A stretch of 9,335 nt of DNA from Desulfobulbus sp. (GTDB lineage: Bacteria > Desulfobacterota > Desulfobulbia > Desulfobulbales > Desulfobulbaceae), in assembly GCA_030600525.1 (NCBI GenBank), contig JAUVLX010000123.1:1-9335 (forward strand). Reading direction: 5' to 3'. The notes under the pieces are model-generated. The model saw only the letters and a program-made list of their open reading frames with translations, was not told where the DNA came from and did not search any database. The translations under genes and the position numbers were made by a program. Within the stretch, counting starts at the first letter, position 1, and each line of letters starts with the position of its first letter. Positions 1 to 5,704 of the stretch are shown piece by piece.

Positions 1-975
1 GTGGATTTCCATGGCATCTTCAGCCATGGCCGCAGGGGCACTCATGTATTCGGGCAGTTGCTCAAGTTCGACCTTGACGAGCTTCGCTGCTTCCCTGGCA
101 ATTTTTTCTGTCTCGGCGCAGACAATGGCGATGGCATCACCATACTGGAACACCTTTTCATCGCAAAGAATGGGACGATCCCAACCGTCACCTTTATTGG
201 TGGGGAAGGTAATCAAGCCGGTGATGCGGTTCTTGCCTTTGACGTCCTTGTGGGTCACGACCTTGGTCACGCCCGCCATGGCCTCGGCCTCGGAGACATC
301 GATAGACAGAATCTTGGCGTGAGAGATCTCGGCCTGTACCAGGGCGCACTTAAGGGTTCCCTCTGGCATCTTCACACCGAGGTCTGCACCAAAATCAGTG
401 GTCCCGGTAACCTTGGCAATGGCGCTCGGCCGTGGGTATCTCGTACCCCAAATCCTTCCGTCTTCGGGGATTTTAAAGGCAAGGTCATCCATGCTCATTT
501 CACCACGCAGGACCTTTGCAGCGTCCATGGTAGCGTCTACCAGTTGTTTATATCCAGTACAACGACAGGCGTTACTATGCTTACTAAACCAGTCCCGTAC
601 ATCTTCCCTGCTAGGATTGGGGTTGGTGTCGAGCAAACCTTTAACGGAAACAATAAAACCAGGTGTACAAAAACCACACTGCGCTCCACCATGGGCAACC
701 CAGGCCATCTGAATGGGATGAAGATTATCCGGAGTACCGATACCTTCAATAGTGGTTATGTGTGCACCATCAGCAACACGCCGCATCTTCATAGCACAAG
801 ATCGGACAACTTTACCATCTACGATAACGCTACAGGCCCCACACTGCCCGGTATTACAACCTACCTTGGTACCGGTAAGCATCAAATTGTTCCGTATTAC
901 CGTGGACAGGGTATCCTCGGCCCCTACAACCAAGCGCCGATTAATACCGTTAATAACAATTTCTTTGCTAATCAT
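1..975 (-). CDS. mop: Molybdenum aldehyde oxidoreductase (Mop), N-terminal part, cut by left edge
   Basis: Xanthine oxidase-family enzyme that oxidises aldehydes to carboxylic acids with a molybdopterin cytosine dinucleotide cofactor, passing electrons through two [2Fe-2S] clusters; expected in the cytoplasm. 325 codons are visible; the D. gigas enzyme is about 907 residues, so most of the Mo-binding part lies outside. A plant-ferredoxin-like cluster uses C40, C45, C48 and C60 (motif VGCNTGQCGACS). The second cluster uses C100, C103, C137 and C139 (motifs GGAQCGFCTPGF and ACRCTGY). These positions equal those I recall for D. gigas Mop. Residues from about 195 begin the large Mo domain, including GKNRITGLITFPTNKGDGWD. 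The ATG at 975 follows GGAGG with 7 nt spacing, and no other start is needed. It lies 48 bp after the MoeA-like gene on the same strand, so it is probably cotranscribed. The long plus-strand reading frame opposite is its antisense shadow. Confidence 0.95.
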   Translation of the reverse strand, partial: MISKEIVINGINRRLVVGAEDTLSTVIRNNLMLTGTKVGCNTGQCGACSVIVDGKVVRSCAMKMRRVADGAHITTIEGIGTPDNLHPIQMAWVAHGGAQCGFCTPGFIVSVKGLLDTNPNPSREDVRDWFSKHSNACRCTGYKQLVDATMDAAKVLRGEMSMDDLAFKIPEDGRIWGTRYPRPSAIAKVTGTTDFGADLGVKMPEGTLKCALVQAEISHAKILSIDVSEAEAMAGVTKVVTHKDVKGKNRITGLITFPTNKGDGWDRPILCDEKVFQYGDAIAIVCAETEKIAREAAKLVKVELEQLPEYMSAPAAMAEDAMEIH

Positions 976-1007
976 TTGTGTTCCTCCAAATTGATAATTA
1001 TTTCATC

Positions 1008-1024
1008 AATGGGTCGAACCCATT
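1008..1024 (-). other. Short intercistronic hairpin
   Basis: A 7-bp perfect inverted repeat (AATGGGT / ACCCATT, 3-nt loop) begins at the stop codon of the MoeA-like gene, upstream of the mop ribosome binding site. There is no T-tract after it, so it is unlikely to stop transcription. It could protect or process the mRNA so that mop is expressed more than the upstream gene. That role is inference. Confidence 0.3.
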
Positions 1025-2046
1025 CAAACTTTTCCAAAACCACACACCGGATACCGACAATGTTCACAGCTTTCACAGAATCCCCCATGACCAAAAGCAA
1101 CGATATCCTGACGGGTCAACCGTTCTCCTGCAAGAATTCGGGGAATCACCAGATCAAAGATACTGGCCTTGTAGTACATCACACACCCAGGCAAACCAAC
1201 GACGGGAACCGCTCCCAGGTAGGCAAGCAGAAACATAGCCCCAGGAAAGATCGGAGCCCCATAGGTGACAATATCTGCGCCGGTACGTCTGATTGCAGAT
1301 GGCGTTTGATCATCAGGATCAACACTCATACCGCCTGTCACGGCAATCAAATCGGCTCCGTCTGCGACCAGAGAATGAATTGCCGCAACAGTCATCTCCA
1401 CTTCATCAGAGACAAAAATCTGATCAATAATTGTCGAGCCAAGCTTCTTAAACTTGTTTTGCAGCACCGGGCCGAATCCATCTTTAATCCGTCCGGTATA
1501 AACTTCACTGCCTGTTGTTACAACACCGACCTTGGCAGCCTTCAGCGGTTTTACCTGAATAATTGGATCACTTTCCCTGCAAATATTCCCCGCTTTCATC
1601 AACAGTTCTTCGGTAACCGCCAGTGGGATAACCCGGGTTCCGGCAAGTGCACGTCCCTTCCGTACAAACTGATTACTGTGGATGGTGCCGAAGGTTATAT
1701 CCTCAAGGGTGTTGAGTGACGTAAGCCCCCTAACATCAATGGACAGTAGCCCATTGATCTCGGCAGTAAGCGTAACCTTTCCTTCTGTAGGCCCATCGAA
1801 GGTAATGTTTTGCCCTGCAGCCGCCGAAGCCAGCCGGATGGCAGCCTCATCTTCATGGACATAACCATCCTTTGGGTCATAGACATAGAGATTGGCCTTT
1901 CCGATATCAAGCAGGGTCGAAATATCCTGCCCCGTTACCACGTGCCCTCTCCTAAATGCCGGTCCTTTGGATTCACCCGGGACGATACGGGTGATATCGT
2001 GACACAACACGGTCCCCACAGCCTGCTCTACAGGAATTGCCTTCAT
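1024..2046 (-). CDS. MoeA-like molybdopterin-binding protein with C-terminal Cys cluster
   Basis: A 340-residue protein of the MoeA/MogA-like molybdopterin-binding group, likely helping to load or mature the molybdenum cofactor of the aldehyde oxidoreductase encoded next. The N-terminal half (about 1-165) is a divergent MoeA-like region. Residues 170-305 form a MoCF-biosynthesis domain with TTGSEV (177-182), TGGMSVDPDD (237-246) and GLPGCVMYYK (284-293), the usual pterin-contact loops. The C-terminus carries C324, C327, C330 and C335 (CX2CX2CX4C) just before the end, a probable metal or Fe-S site that canonical MoeA lacks. I recall similar tails in anaerobes' stand-alone proteins of this subgroup. 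The ATG at 2046 has a strong GGGGAGGG just upstream. It is the first gene of the likely operon with mop, behind a sigma-54-type promoter. The family is clear; the exact step in cofactor biosynthesis is inferred. Confidence 0.88.
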   Translation of the reverse strand: MKAIPVEQAVGTVLCHDITRIVPGESKGPAFRRGHVVTGQDISTLLDIGKANLYVYDPKDGYVHEDEAAIRLASAAAGQNITFDGPTEGKVTLTAEINGLLSIDVRGLTSLNTLEDITFGTIHSNQFVRKGRALAGTRVIPLAVTEELLMKAGNICRESDPIIQVKPLKAAKVGVVTTGSEVYTGRIKDGFGPVLQNKFKKLGSTIIDQIFVSDEVEMTVAAIHSLVADGADLIAVTGGMSVDPDDQTPSAIRRTGADIVTYGAPIFPGAMFLLAYLGAVPVVGLPGCVMYYKASIFDLVIPRILAGERLTRQDIVAFGHGGFCESCEHCRYPVCGFGKV

Positions 2047-2117
2047 TTCCCTCCCCTTTAAAGTGAAAAATCAAAACGTAACAACACTCCTTCTCAGGAA
2101 TACGGCTTGATGTTATT

Positions 2118-2135
2118 TATAGTTATCTATAGTTA
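2118..2135. repeat. Tandem TATAGTTA repeat in operon leader
   Basis: TATAGTTA occurs twice, at 2118-2125 and 2128-2135, exactly 10 bp apart, so both copies face the same side of the helix. It sits between the predicted sigma-54 promoter and the MoeA-like start. CTATAGTTA occurs again inside a palindrome at 8561-8572. It could be an operator for a second regulator or chance in AT-rich DNA. Confidence 0.3.
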
Positions 2136-2218
2136 GAATAGAGAAATTTTCTTTTTCAAATAATCATTGCGATGGAAACAGTTCACAAGTAACCAAAACT
2201 GCCCAACACAGATTACTA

Positions 2219-2233
2219 GCAAACTTCAAGCCA
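2219..2233 (-). promoter_or_regulatory. Predicted sigma-54 (-24/-12) promoter of the MoeA-like/mop operon
   Basis: On the minus strand this reads TGGCTTGAAGTTTGC. Against the consensus TGGCACG-N4-TTGC it matches 9 of 11 defined bases, and the essential GG and GC are exactly 10 bp apart. Transcription would start near 2207, giving a leader of about 160 nt. A sigma-54 activator gene immediately upstream supports the call. Confidence 0.6.
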
Positions 2234-2272
2234 AGAAAAAGAGTTTCCATGAAAAATGGAATAAAAACGGAA

Positions 2273-2285
2273 AATCAGCTTATTA
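2273..2285 (+). promoter_or_regulatory. Candidate IHF binding site
   Basis: AATCAGCTTATTA fits the IHF consensus WATCARNNNNTTR at every position, with an A-rich flank on its 5' side. It lies between the large inverted repeat and the -24/-12 element, where an IHF bend would bring an enhancer-bound activator to sigma-54 polymerase. The consensus is short and the DNA AT-rich, so the call rests on position. Confidence 0.4.
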
Positions 2286-2339
2286 CGGTAGAATCGAGAA
2301 AGAGATGGAAAAAAATCTGAAGGAAGACATGTGAACCAT

Positions 2340-2391
2340 GTGTGAAGCACCTGTAACCCCAAGCGGGTAAAAGGTTACAGGTGCTTCACAC
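2340..2391. promoter_or_regulatory. 19-bp perfect inverted repeat: activator binding site and/or regulator terminator
   Basis: Arms 2340-2358 and 2373-2391 are perfect reverse complements (GTGTGAAGCACC...GGTGCTTCACAC at the outer ends), separated by 14 bp. It starts 12 bp after the regulator stop codon. On the regulator's strand no T-run follows, which is poor for an intrinsic terminator. It is centred about 130 bp upstream of the -24 element, a usual distance for a sigma-54 activator enhancer. Both roles are possible; I favour the enhancer, perhaps with some termination. Confidence 0.55.
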
Positions 2392-2402
2392 TTTCTACTT
2401 GA

Positions 2403-4415
2403 TCAGTTGATGATATCGTAGCGGTGCATTCGGTTGTATATGGTTTTACGGGAAACGCCTAACTCCCTGGCAACTCTACTTACATTCCCATGATGCATAT
2501 CAAGCAGATGGAGAAGTTGCTGTTTCTCCCTTTCTTGCTGTTGACTACGACGATCATGAAGATTTGATTGTTTTGGCGGCGGCGTGGCAATACTATTCTG
2601 CGGGCCCAGCTTACTTTTATGGGTAATCTCGTTGGGTAATTGATTAACTCCTACCACTCCATTGATGGCAAGATTGGCAGCCCGTTCCACCACATTTTGC
2701 AGCTCACGTACATTACCTGGCCACGGGTAGGAGTACAGGTAGTGCATAACGTCGCTGTCTACCGTCAGCCGGGCCCCTCTATCGTGACAGAGTTTAGCCA
2801 GAAAATGTTCAAACAGCAGAGGGATATCTTCTTTTCGATCTCGCAAAGGGGGGATGGTGATGGACATGACATTGAGTCGGTAATACAGGTCCTGGCGAAA
2901 AGTTCCATTACTGACTTTTTCCAAAAGATTTTTATGGGTTGCACAGATGAGCCTGACATCTACCGGAATCTCTTTGAGCCCCCCGATCCTGGTGAGACGC
3001 TTTTCCTGTATCACCCGCAACAAGACCGCCTGATGCTCAAGGGGCATATCTCCAATTTCATCCAAAAAAATAGTGCCGCCAGAGGCCAGTTCAAACTTGC
3101 CGATTTTACCACTTTTGCGGGCACCGGTGAAAGCCCCATCCTCATACCCGAAGAGCTCACTCCCCACCAGTTCCCTTGGGATGGCGCCACAGTTAAGAGG
3201 AATAAAAGGAGCAGCACTGCGACTGCCCTGGTTGTGAATAGACTGGGCAAAAATCTCCTTGCCAGTACCTGATTCACCCTGCAGGAGAACATTGGAGGCA
3301 CTTTTAGCTGACAGCTTGGCCAACTGGACAGCCTCCTGCATCTCACAACTCTCACCAATAATATCCTTGAACTGCAATGACGCCAAATACCCGCTGTATC
3401 GGTGTACTAAACTTTGGACAGCCTTGATGGGGCGTAAGGTGATGAAGCTACCGGTAAAGGTTTCCTGCTCGTTGATAATGGGCTCAACTGAAACAAGGCA
3501 CCTGCAGTGACCTTTTGCTGTTTCTAGGGTCAGCTCAATCTCCGAGCGTGAATACCGGCAATTGAGGATAGTGCAGATTTCTGTTCCTCCTGTGCCGCCC
3601 GAGAGCAAACTGTGCAGAGGTATCCCTGTCAGATCGGTACGAGTTTTGCAAAAAATTTTTTCTGCCGCAGGATTGAGCTCCACTACAGTCCCGTAGCAGT
3701 CGAGAATCATGACCGCATCAGAAACCATATTAAAAAAATCAACCAGTTTTTTATTGGCCCGTGCCAACTGCGTATTCTTTTTAATAATTCGCAACTGGGC
3801 AATGATTGCCTTTGCTCCAGCAACCACCATTCCAAGAGTGTGGATATGGGCACTTTCATAAGCACCAGAAATATTAAGAAGCCCTATCATATTGCCAATG
3901 GGATCAAGGATGGGCGCAGCCGAACAGGTTAGGCCATGGTGCTTCTCGCAGAAATGTTCAGGCCCTGACACCTGTACCGGTTGCTGTTCCTCCAACGCAG
4001 TACCGATGGCATTGGTACCGACATTTTGTTCATGCCAGCTTGCACCGACAAAAAAATTACTGGTCAACGGCATTTGGGCTGCTTCCTTGTCTCCGAAAAT
4101 TTCAAGGATATACCCATCTTCATTGGTCAGCACGACAACAAACCCTGTTCCCCTTACAACACTGTACAGATCTGCCATAAAAGGATGCGCCACGTTGACT
4201 AACTCTTCCCGTATCTTAAGTGCTGCTGCAAGCCTATCGCCACGGATATGTTCACGCAGGCCGATATTCAGGGGGTCAACACCTACCTCCACACATCGGT
4301 TCCACGACCTGAAAATTTGCGCCCTGACCAAAGGAAGATTACGGTCACCAGAGCCAATAAAGGCCTGCCAATTTTCATAGAGGGTTTTTTCTGCCCCTAA
4401 AACCTGCACATTCAT
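2403..4415 (-). CDS. Sigma-54-dependent transcriptional activator, AcoR type (GAF-PAS-AAA+-Fis)
   Basis: A 670-residue bacterial enhancer-binding protein that likely activates the adjacent MoeA-like/mop operon. Residues about 75-210 are a GAF-type sensor with the AcoR-like stretches VGTNAIGTAL (132-141) and EHFCEKHHGLTCSAAPI (153-169). Residues about 222-335 are a PAS domain (FNMVSDAVMILD, ELNPAAEKIF). Residues about 350-590 are the AAA+ ATPase: Walker A GESGTGKE (380-387), the sigma-54-contacting GAFTGA loop (427-432), Walker B TIFLDEIG (449-456), the arginine-finger region FRQDLYYRLN (506-515) and WPGNVREL (565-572). After a Q/R-rich linker, a Fis-type helix-turn-helix occupies about 632-665. 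All motifs needed for ATP hydrolysis and open-complex formation are present. No receiver domain is seen, so it should respond to a small molecule, not phosphorylation. The ATG at 4415 is preceded by AAGAGG. The ligand is unknown; an aldehyde, alcohol or ketone is a guess from context. Confidence 0.93.
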   Translation of the reverse strand: MNVQVLGAEKTLYENWQAFIGSGDRNLPLVRAQIFRSWNRCVEVGVDPLNIGLREHIRGDRLAAALKIREELVNVAHPFMADLYSVVRGTGFVVVLTNEDGYILEIFGDKEAAQMPLTSNFFVGASWHEQNVGTNAIGTALEEQQPVQVSGPEHFCEKHHGLTCSAAPILDPIGNMIGLLNISGAYESAHIHTLGMVVAGAKAIIAQLRIIKKNTQLARANKKLVDFFNMVSDAVMILDCYGTVVELNPAAEKIFCKTRTDLTGIPLHSLLSGGTGGTEICTILNCRYSRSEIELTLETAKGHCRCLVSVEPIINEQETFTGSFITLRPIKAVQSLVHRYSGYLASLQFKDIIGESCEMQEAVQLAKLSAKSASNVLLQGESGTGKEIFAQSIHNQGSRSAAPFIPLNCGAIPRELVGSELFGYEDGAFTGARKSGKIGKFELASGGTIFLDEIGDMPLEHQAVLLRVIQEKRLTRIGGLKEIPVDVRLICATHKNLLEKVSNGTFRQDLYYRLNVMSITIPPLRDRKEDIPLLFEHFLAKLCHDRGARLTVDSDVMHYLYSYPWPGNVRELQNVVERAANLAINGVVGVNQLPNEITHKSKLGPQNSIATPPPKQSNLHDRRSQQQEREKQQLLHLLDMHHGNVSRVARELGVSRKTIYNRMHRYDIIN

Positions 4416-4462
4416 TACACGAACCTCTTTTCCACGAATGTGTCACAACAACAAAAAGGAAA

Positions 4463-4520
4463 TGTACGAAGCCGTTGATAAAGAAACAACGTACAAGGCC
4501 GACCATTTTGCAATCGTACA
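4463..4520. promoter_or_regulatory. Three TGTACG boxes upstream of the regulator
   Basis: TGTACG occurs at 4463-4468 on the plus strand and, as CGTACA, at 4490-4495 and 4515-4520, with centres 27 and 25 bp apart. The first two form an inverted pair. They lie 48-105 bp ahead of the regulator start and just downstream of a possible sigma-70 promoter, a place suited to repression or autoregulation. No known binding motif was recognised. Confidence 0.35.
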
Positions 4521-4541
4521 AAAAAAAAGCATTTTTCCTTC

Positions 4542-4571
4542 AATATAAATACCCAAAACCTGCCGACTCAA
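4542..4571 (-). promoter_or_regulatory. Possible sigma-70 promoter of the regulator gene
   Basis: On the minus strand TTGAGT (4571-4566) is followed after 18 bp by TATATT (4547-4542), four and five matches to the -35 and -10 consensus. Transcription would start near 4535, leaving about 120 nt of leader. Such matches are common in AT-rich DNA. Confidence 0.3.
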
Positions 4572-5062
4572 AACCACGCCACAATTCATGGTTTTTCAAC
4601 ACGTTACAACTCGAAACCGGAACAGCATAACATCATATTTGATAGCAAAGCATCCTTTTCCTCATAATGACTTATCACGACATTGCCCGACACCATCTCG
4701 AAATATCAACCCCCCTTGATCTCTTGCTCAGTGTGCATACAAAATTGCTATTTTGTCGTTTAAAAGTTGGCAATACTGTCCATACAAACACCGTTTGACA
4801 TTCCTTTTAGCAAACAAAAGGCTGTTGCCTCTGTGACAGGGATATGGCCGTGAGAAAAGCTTGAATTGGGTTTTACAAGGAGTACATGATGATCTTGCTT
4901 GGTAAGATGGCGGCACTTTAGATGGCTTGCCGATGGAGCTGTAGACATGCACACAGATACACCGATAACGTAAAGATTAGGTGTACTTGTTGTCTGTGCT
5001 AAGGGCCTGTAAGGGAGGAGTCATCCCGCTACAGAGGACGTGGTTCGAATTTCAGTTGAAAC
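4572..5062. other. Gene-free stretch with small hairpins, nothing recognised
   Basis: No reading frame here resembles a known protein, and the short minus-strand frames at 4728-4954 lack a convincing ribosome binding site. Visible structure: a hairpin ACAAAAT-TGCT-ATTTTGT at 4739-4756; an imperfect hairpin pairing CTGTA (5007-5011) with TACAG (5030-5034) and GGG (5013-5015) with CCC (5025-5027); and AAGGAG 5 nt before an 11-codon frame starting near 4887. GGTTCGAAT at 5042 recalls a tRNA T-loop, but its flanks do not pair. It may be remnant DNA or an unrecognised small RNA. Confidence 0.4.
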
Positions 5063-5092
5063 AAGAAGGGTATTGTCAAGAATACCCTTCTT
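5063..5092 (-). terminator. Hairpin terminator after the small membrane protein gene
   Basis: A perfect 12-bp stem (AAGAAGGGTATT / AATACCCTTCTT) with a 6-nt loop starts about 30 bp past the stop codon at 5123. On the minus strand the descending arm ends in CTTCTT followed by GTTTC, a weak T-tract. Its position and stem length support termination; it may also act from the plus strand. Confidence 0.6.
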
Positions 5093-5122
5093 ATAGGATC
5101 TGACCAGGGCAGCCAGAGCTAA

Positions 5123-5488
5123 TCACTTCTGCGGCATCATCGGATTACAATCCTTAATGGTGACCTTTCCCTGTAACAGGTTGCCTTTGGAATATTCGGT
5201 AAAGTAACAAGAATTGGTGGCGGGATCGTAATTCTCAATCCACAGGTTATCTTCTTTCCAGGTTGCCCCCATGTGCAACTGCCCATTGGGGACACCAATC
5301 GTCATAACCCCGCCATAGTGTTTTACGAAAACCTGCTGTAGCCGAAAATAGTAAGTTCCCCAAGCGACGACAAGCACAACCATGGCCACAACAGCTCCCG
5401 CCTTCCAGTTTTTAGCCACCACTGTAAAGCCATAAACAAGAGCAATGCAAACGGCTATAACCGCAAACCAATAAAGATAGGTAATCAT
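5123..5488 (-). CDS. Small two-helix membrane protein of unknown function
   Basis: I do not recognise this 121-residue protein. Residues about 4-25 and 30-48 are strongly hydrophobic and separated by the short basic stretch AKNWK, so it should sit in the inner membrane as a helical hairpin. The remaining 70 residues form a soluble, aromatic-rich domain with two cysteines (C94, C114) that could pair if the domain is periplasmic. There is no cleavable signal peptide or known catalytic motif. The ATG at 5488 has AGAGGTG 7 nt upstream, and a 12-bp hairpin follows the stop codon, so it looks like a real single-gene transcript. It is divergent from the MOT1-type transporter gene across about 216 bp; a functional tie to molybdate uptake cannot be shown. 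Confidence 0.7.
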   Translation of the reverse strand: MITYLYWFAVIAVCIALVYGFTVVAKNWKAGAVVAMVVLVVAWGTYYFRLQQVFVKHYGGVMTIGVPNGQLHMGATWKEDNLWIENYDPATNSCYFTEYSKGNLLQGKVTIKDCNPMMPQK

Positions 5489-5609
5489 TTACTACACCTC
5501 TGTTTTGTTCCTTTAAAAAAATCTGCCGACGCCTTACATATATAAAGAGTTTCGACTCTCAAATGTTTATACCTGCCGCCGCAACGGAAAAATATTGTAC
5601 AATGTCTAC

Positions 5610-5631
5610 AAGGTACTTGATACGGTGCCTT
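5610..5631. promoter_or_regulatory. Operator-like inverted repeat over the transporter -35
   Basis: AAGGTAC (5610-5616) and GTGCCTT (5625-5631) form an inverted repeat with 6 of 7 matches, bracketing the TTGATA -35 candidate. AAGGTAC is also a perfect complement of GTACCTT in the second site at 5656-5678. A repressor bound here would block polymerase. The regulator is unknown. Confidence 0.4.
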
Positions 5632-5646
5632 GCTGGCATCTATCAT
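5617..5646 (+). promoter_or_regulatory. Predicted sigma-70 promoter of the MOT1-type transporter
   Basis: TTGATA (5617-5622) and TATCAT (5641-5646) each match the consensus at 5 of 6 bases with 18 bp between them. Transcription would start near 5653, about 50 nt ahead of the ATG at 5705. The operator-like repeats lie over the -35 and immediately after the start site. Confidence 0.45.
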
Positions 5647-5655
5647 TGTATACAG

Positions 5656-5678
5656 GGTACCTTAAAAATCAAGGTGCC
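5656..5678. promoter_or_regulatory. Second operator-like inverted repeat / leader hairpin
   Basis: GGTACCTT (5656-5663) and AAGGTGCC (5671-5678) pair over 8 positions with one G-U, around a 7-nt loop. As DNA it is a probable operator just downstream of the predicted start. As RNA it is a hairpin 20 nt before the ribosome binding site GAGGAG (5696-5701), which itself can pair with CTCC at 5680-5683. An RNA switch is an alternative reading. Confidence 0.4.
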
Positions 5679-5704
5679 TCTCCACTCTACAAAAAGAGGA
5701 GCAC

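Noticed and set aside
1..1719. 572-codon open frame on the plus strand
   Set aside because: It is antisense to mop and the MoeA-like gene, shows no family resemblance, and both minus-strand genes have clear motifs and ribosome binding sites.
2640..3272. 210-codon plus-strand frame
   Set aside because: It lies wholly opposite the AAA+ domain of the sigma-54 activator and has no recognisable protein features.
4728..4954. Two overlapping minus-strand frames of 74 and 64 codons
   Set aside because: No ribosome binding site, Cys/Ser-rich composition typical of non-coding frames, and no family resemblance.
5000..5060. tRNA or tmRNA-like segment around GGTTCGAAT
   Set aside because: The bases flanking the T-loop-like sequence do not form a T-stem, and no acceptor or anticodon arm could be assembled.
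5594..5704. Molybdenum-cofactor riboswitch upstream of the transporter
   Set aside because: The conserved sequence blocks I recall for the Moco RNA are absent, and the predicted promoter lies inside the region; kept only as an operator or leader-hairpin proposal.
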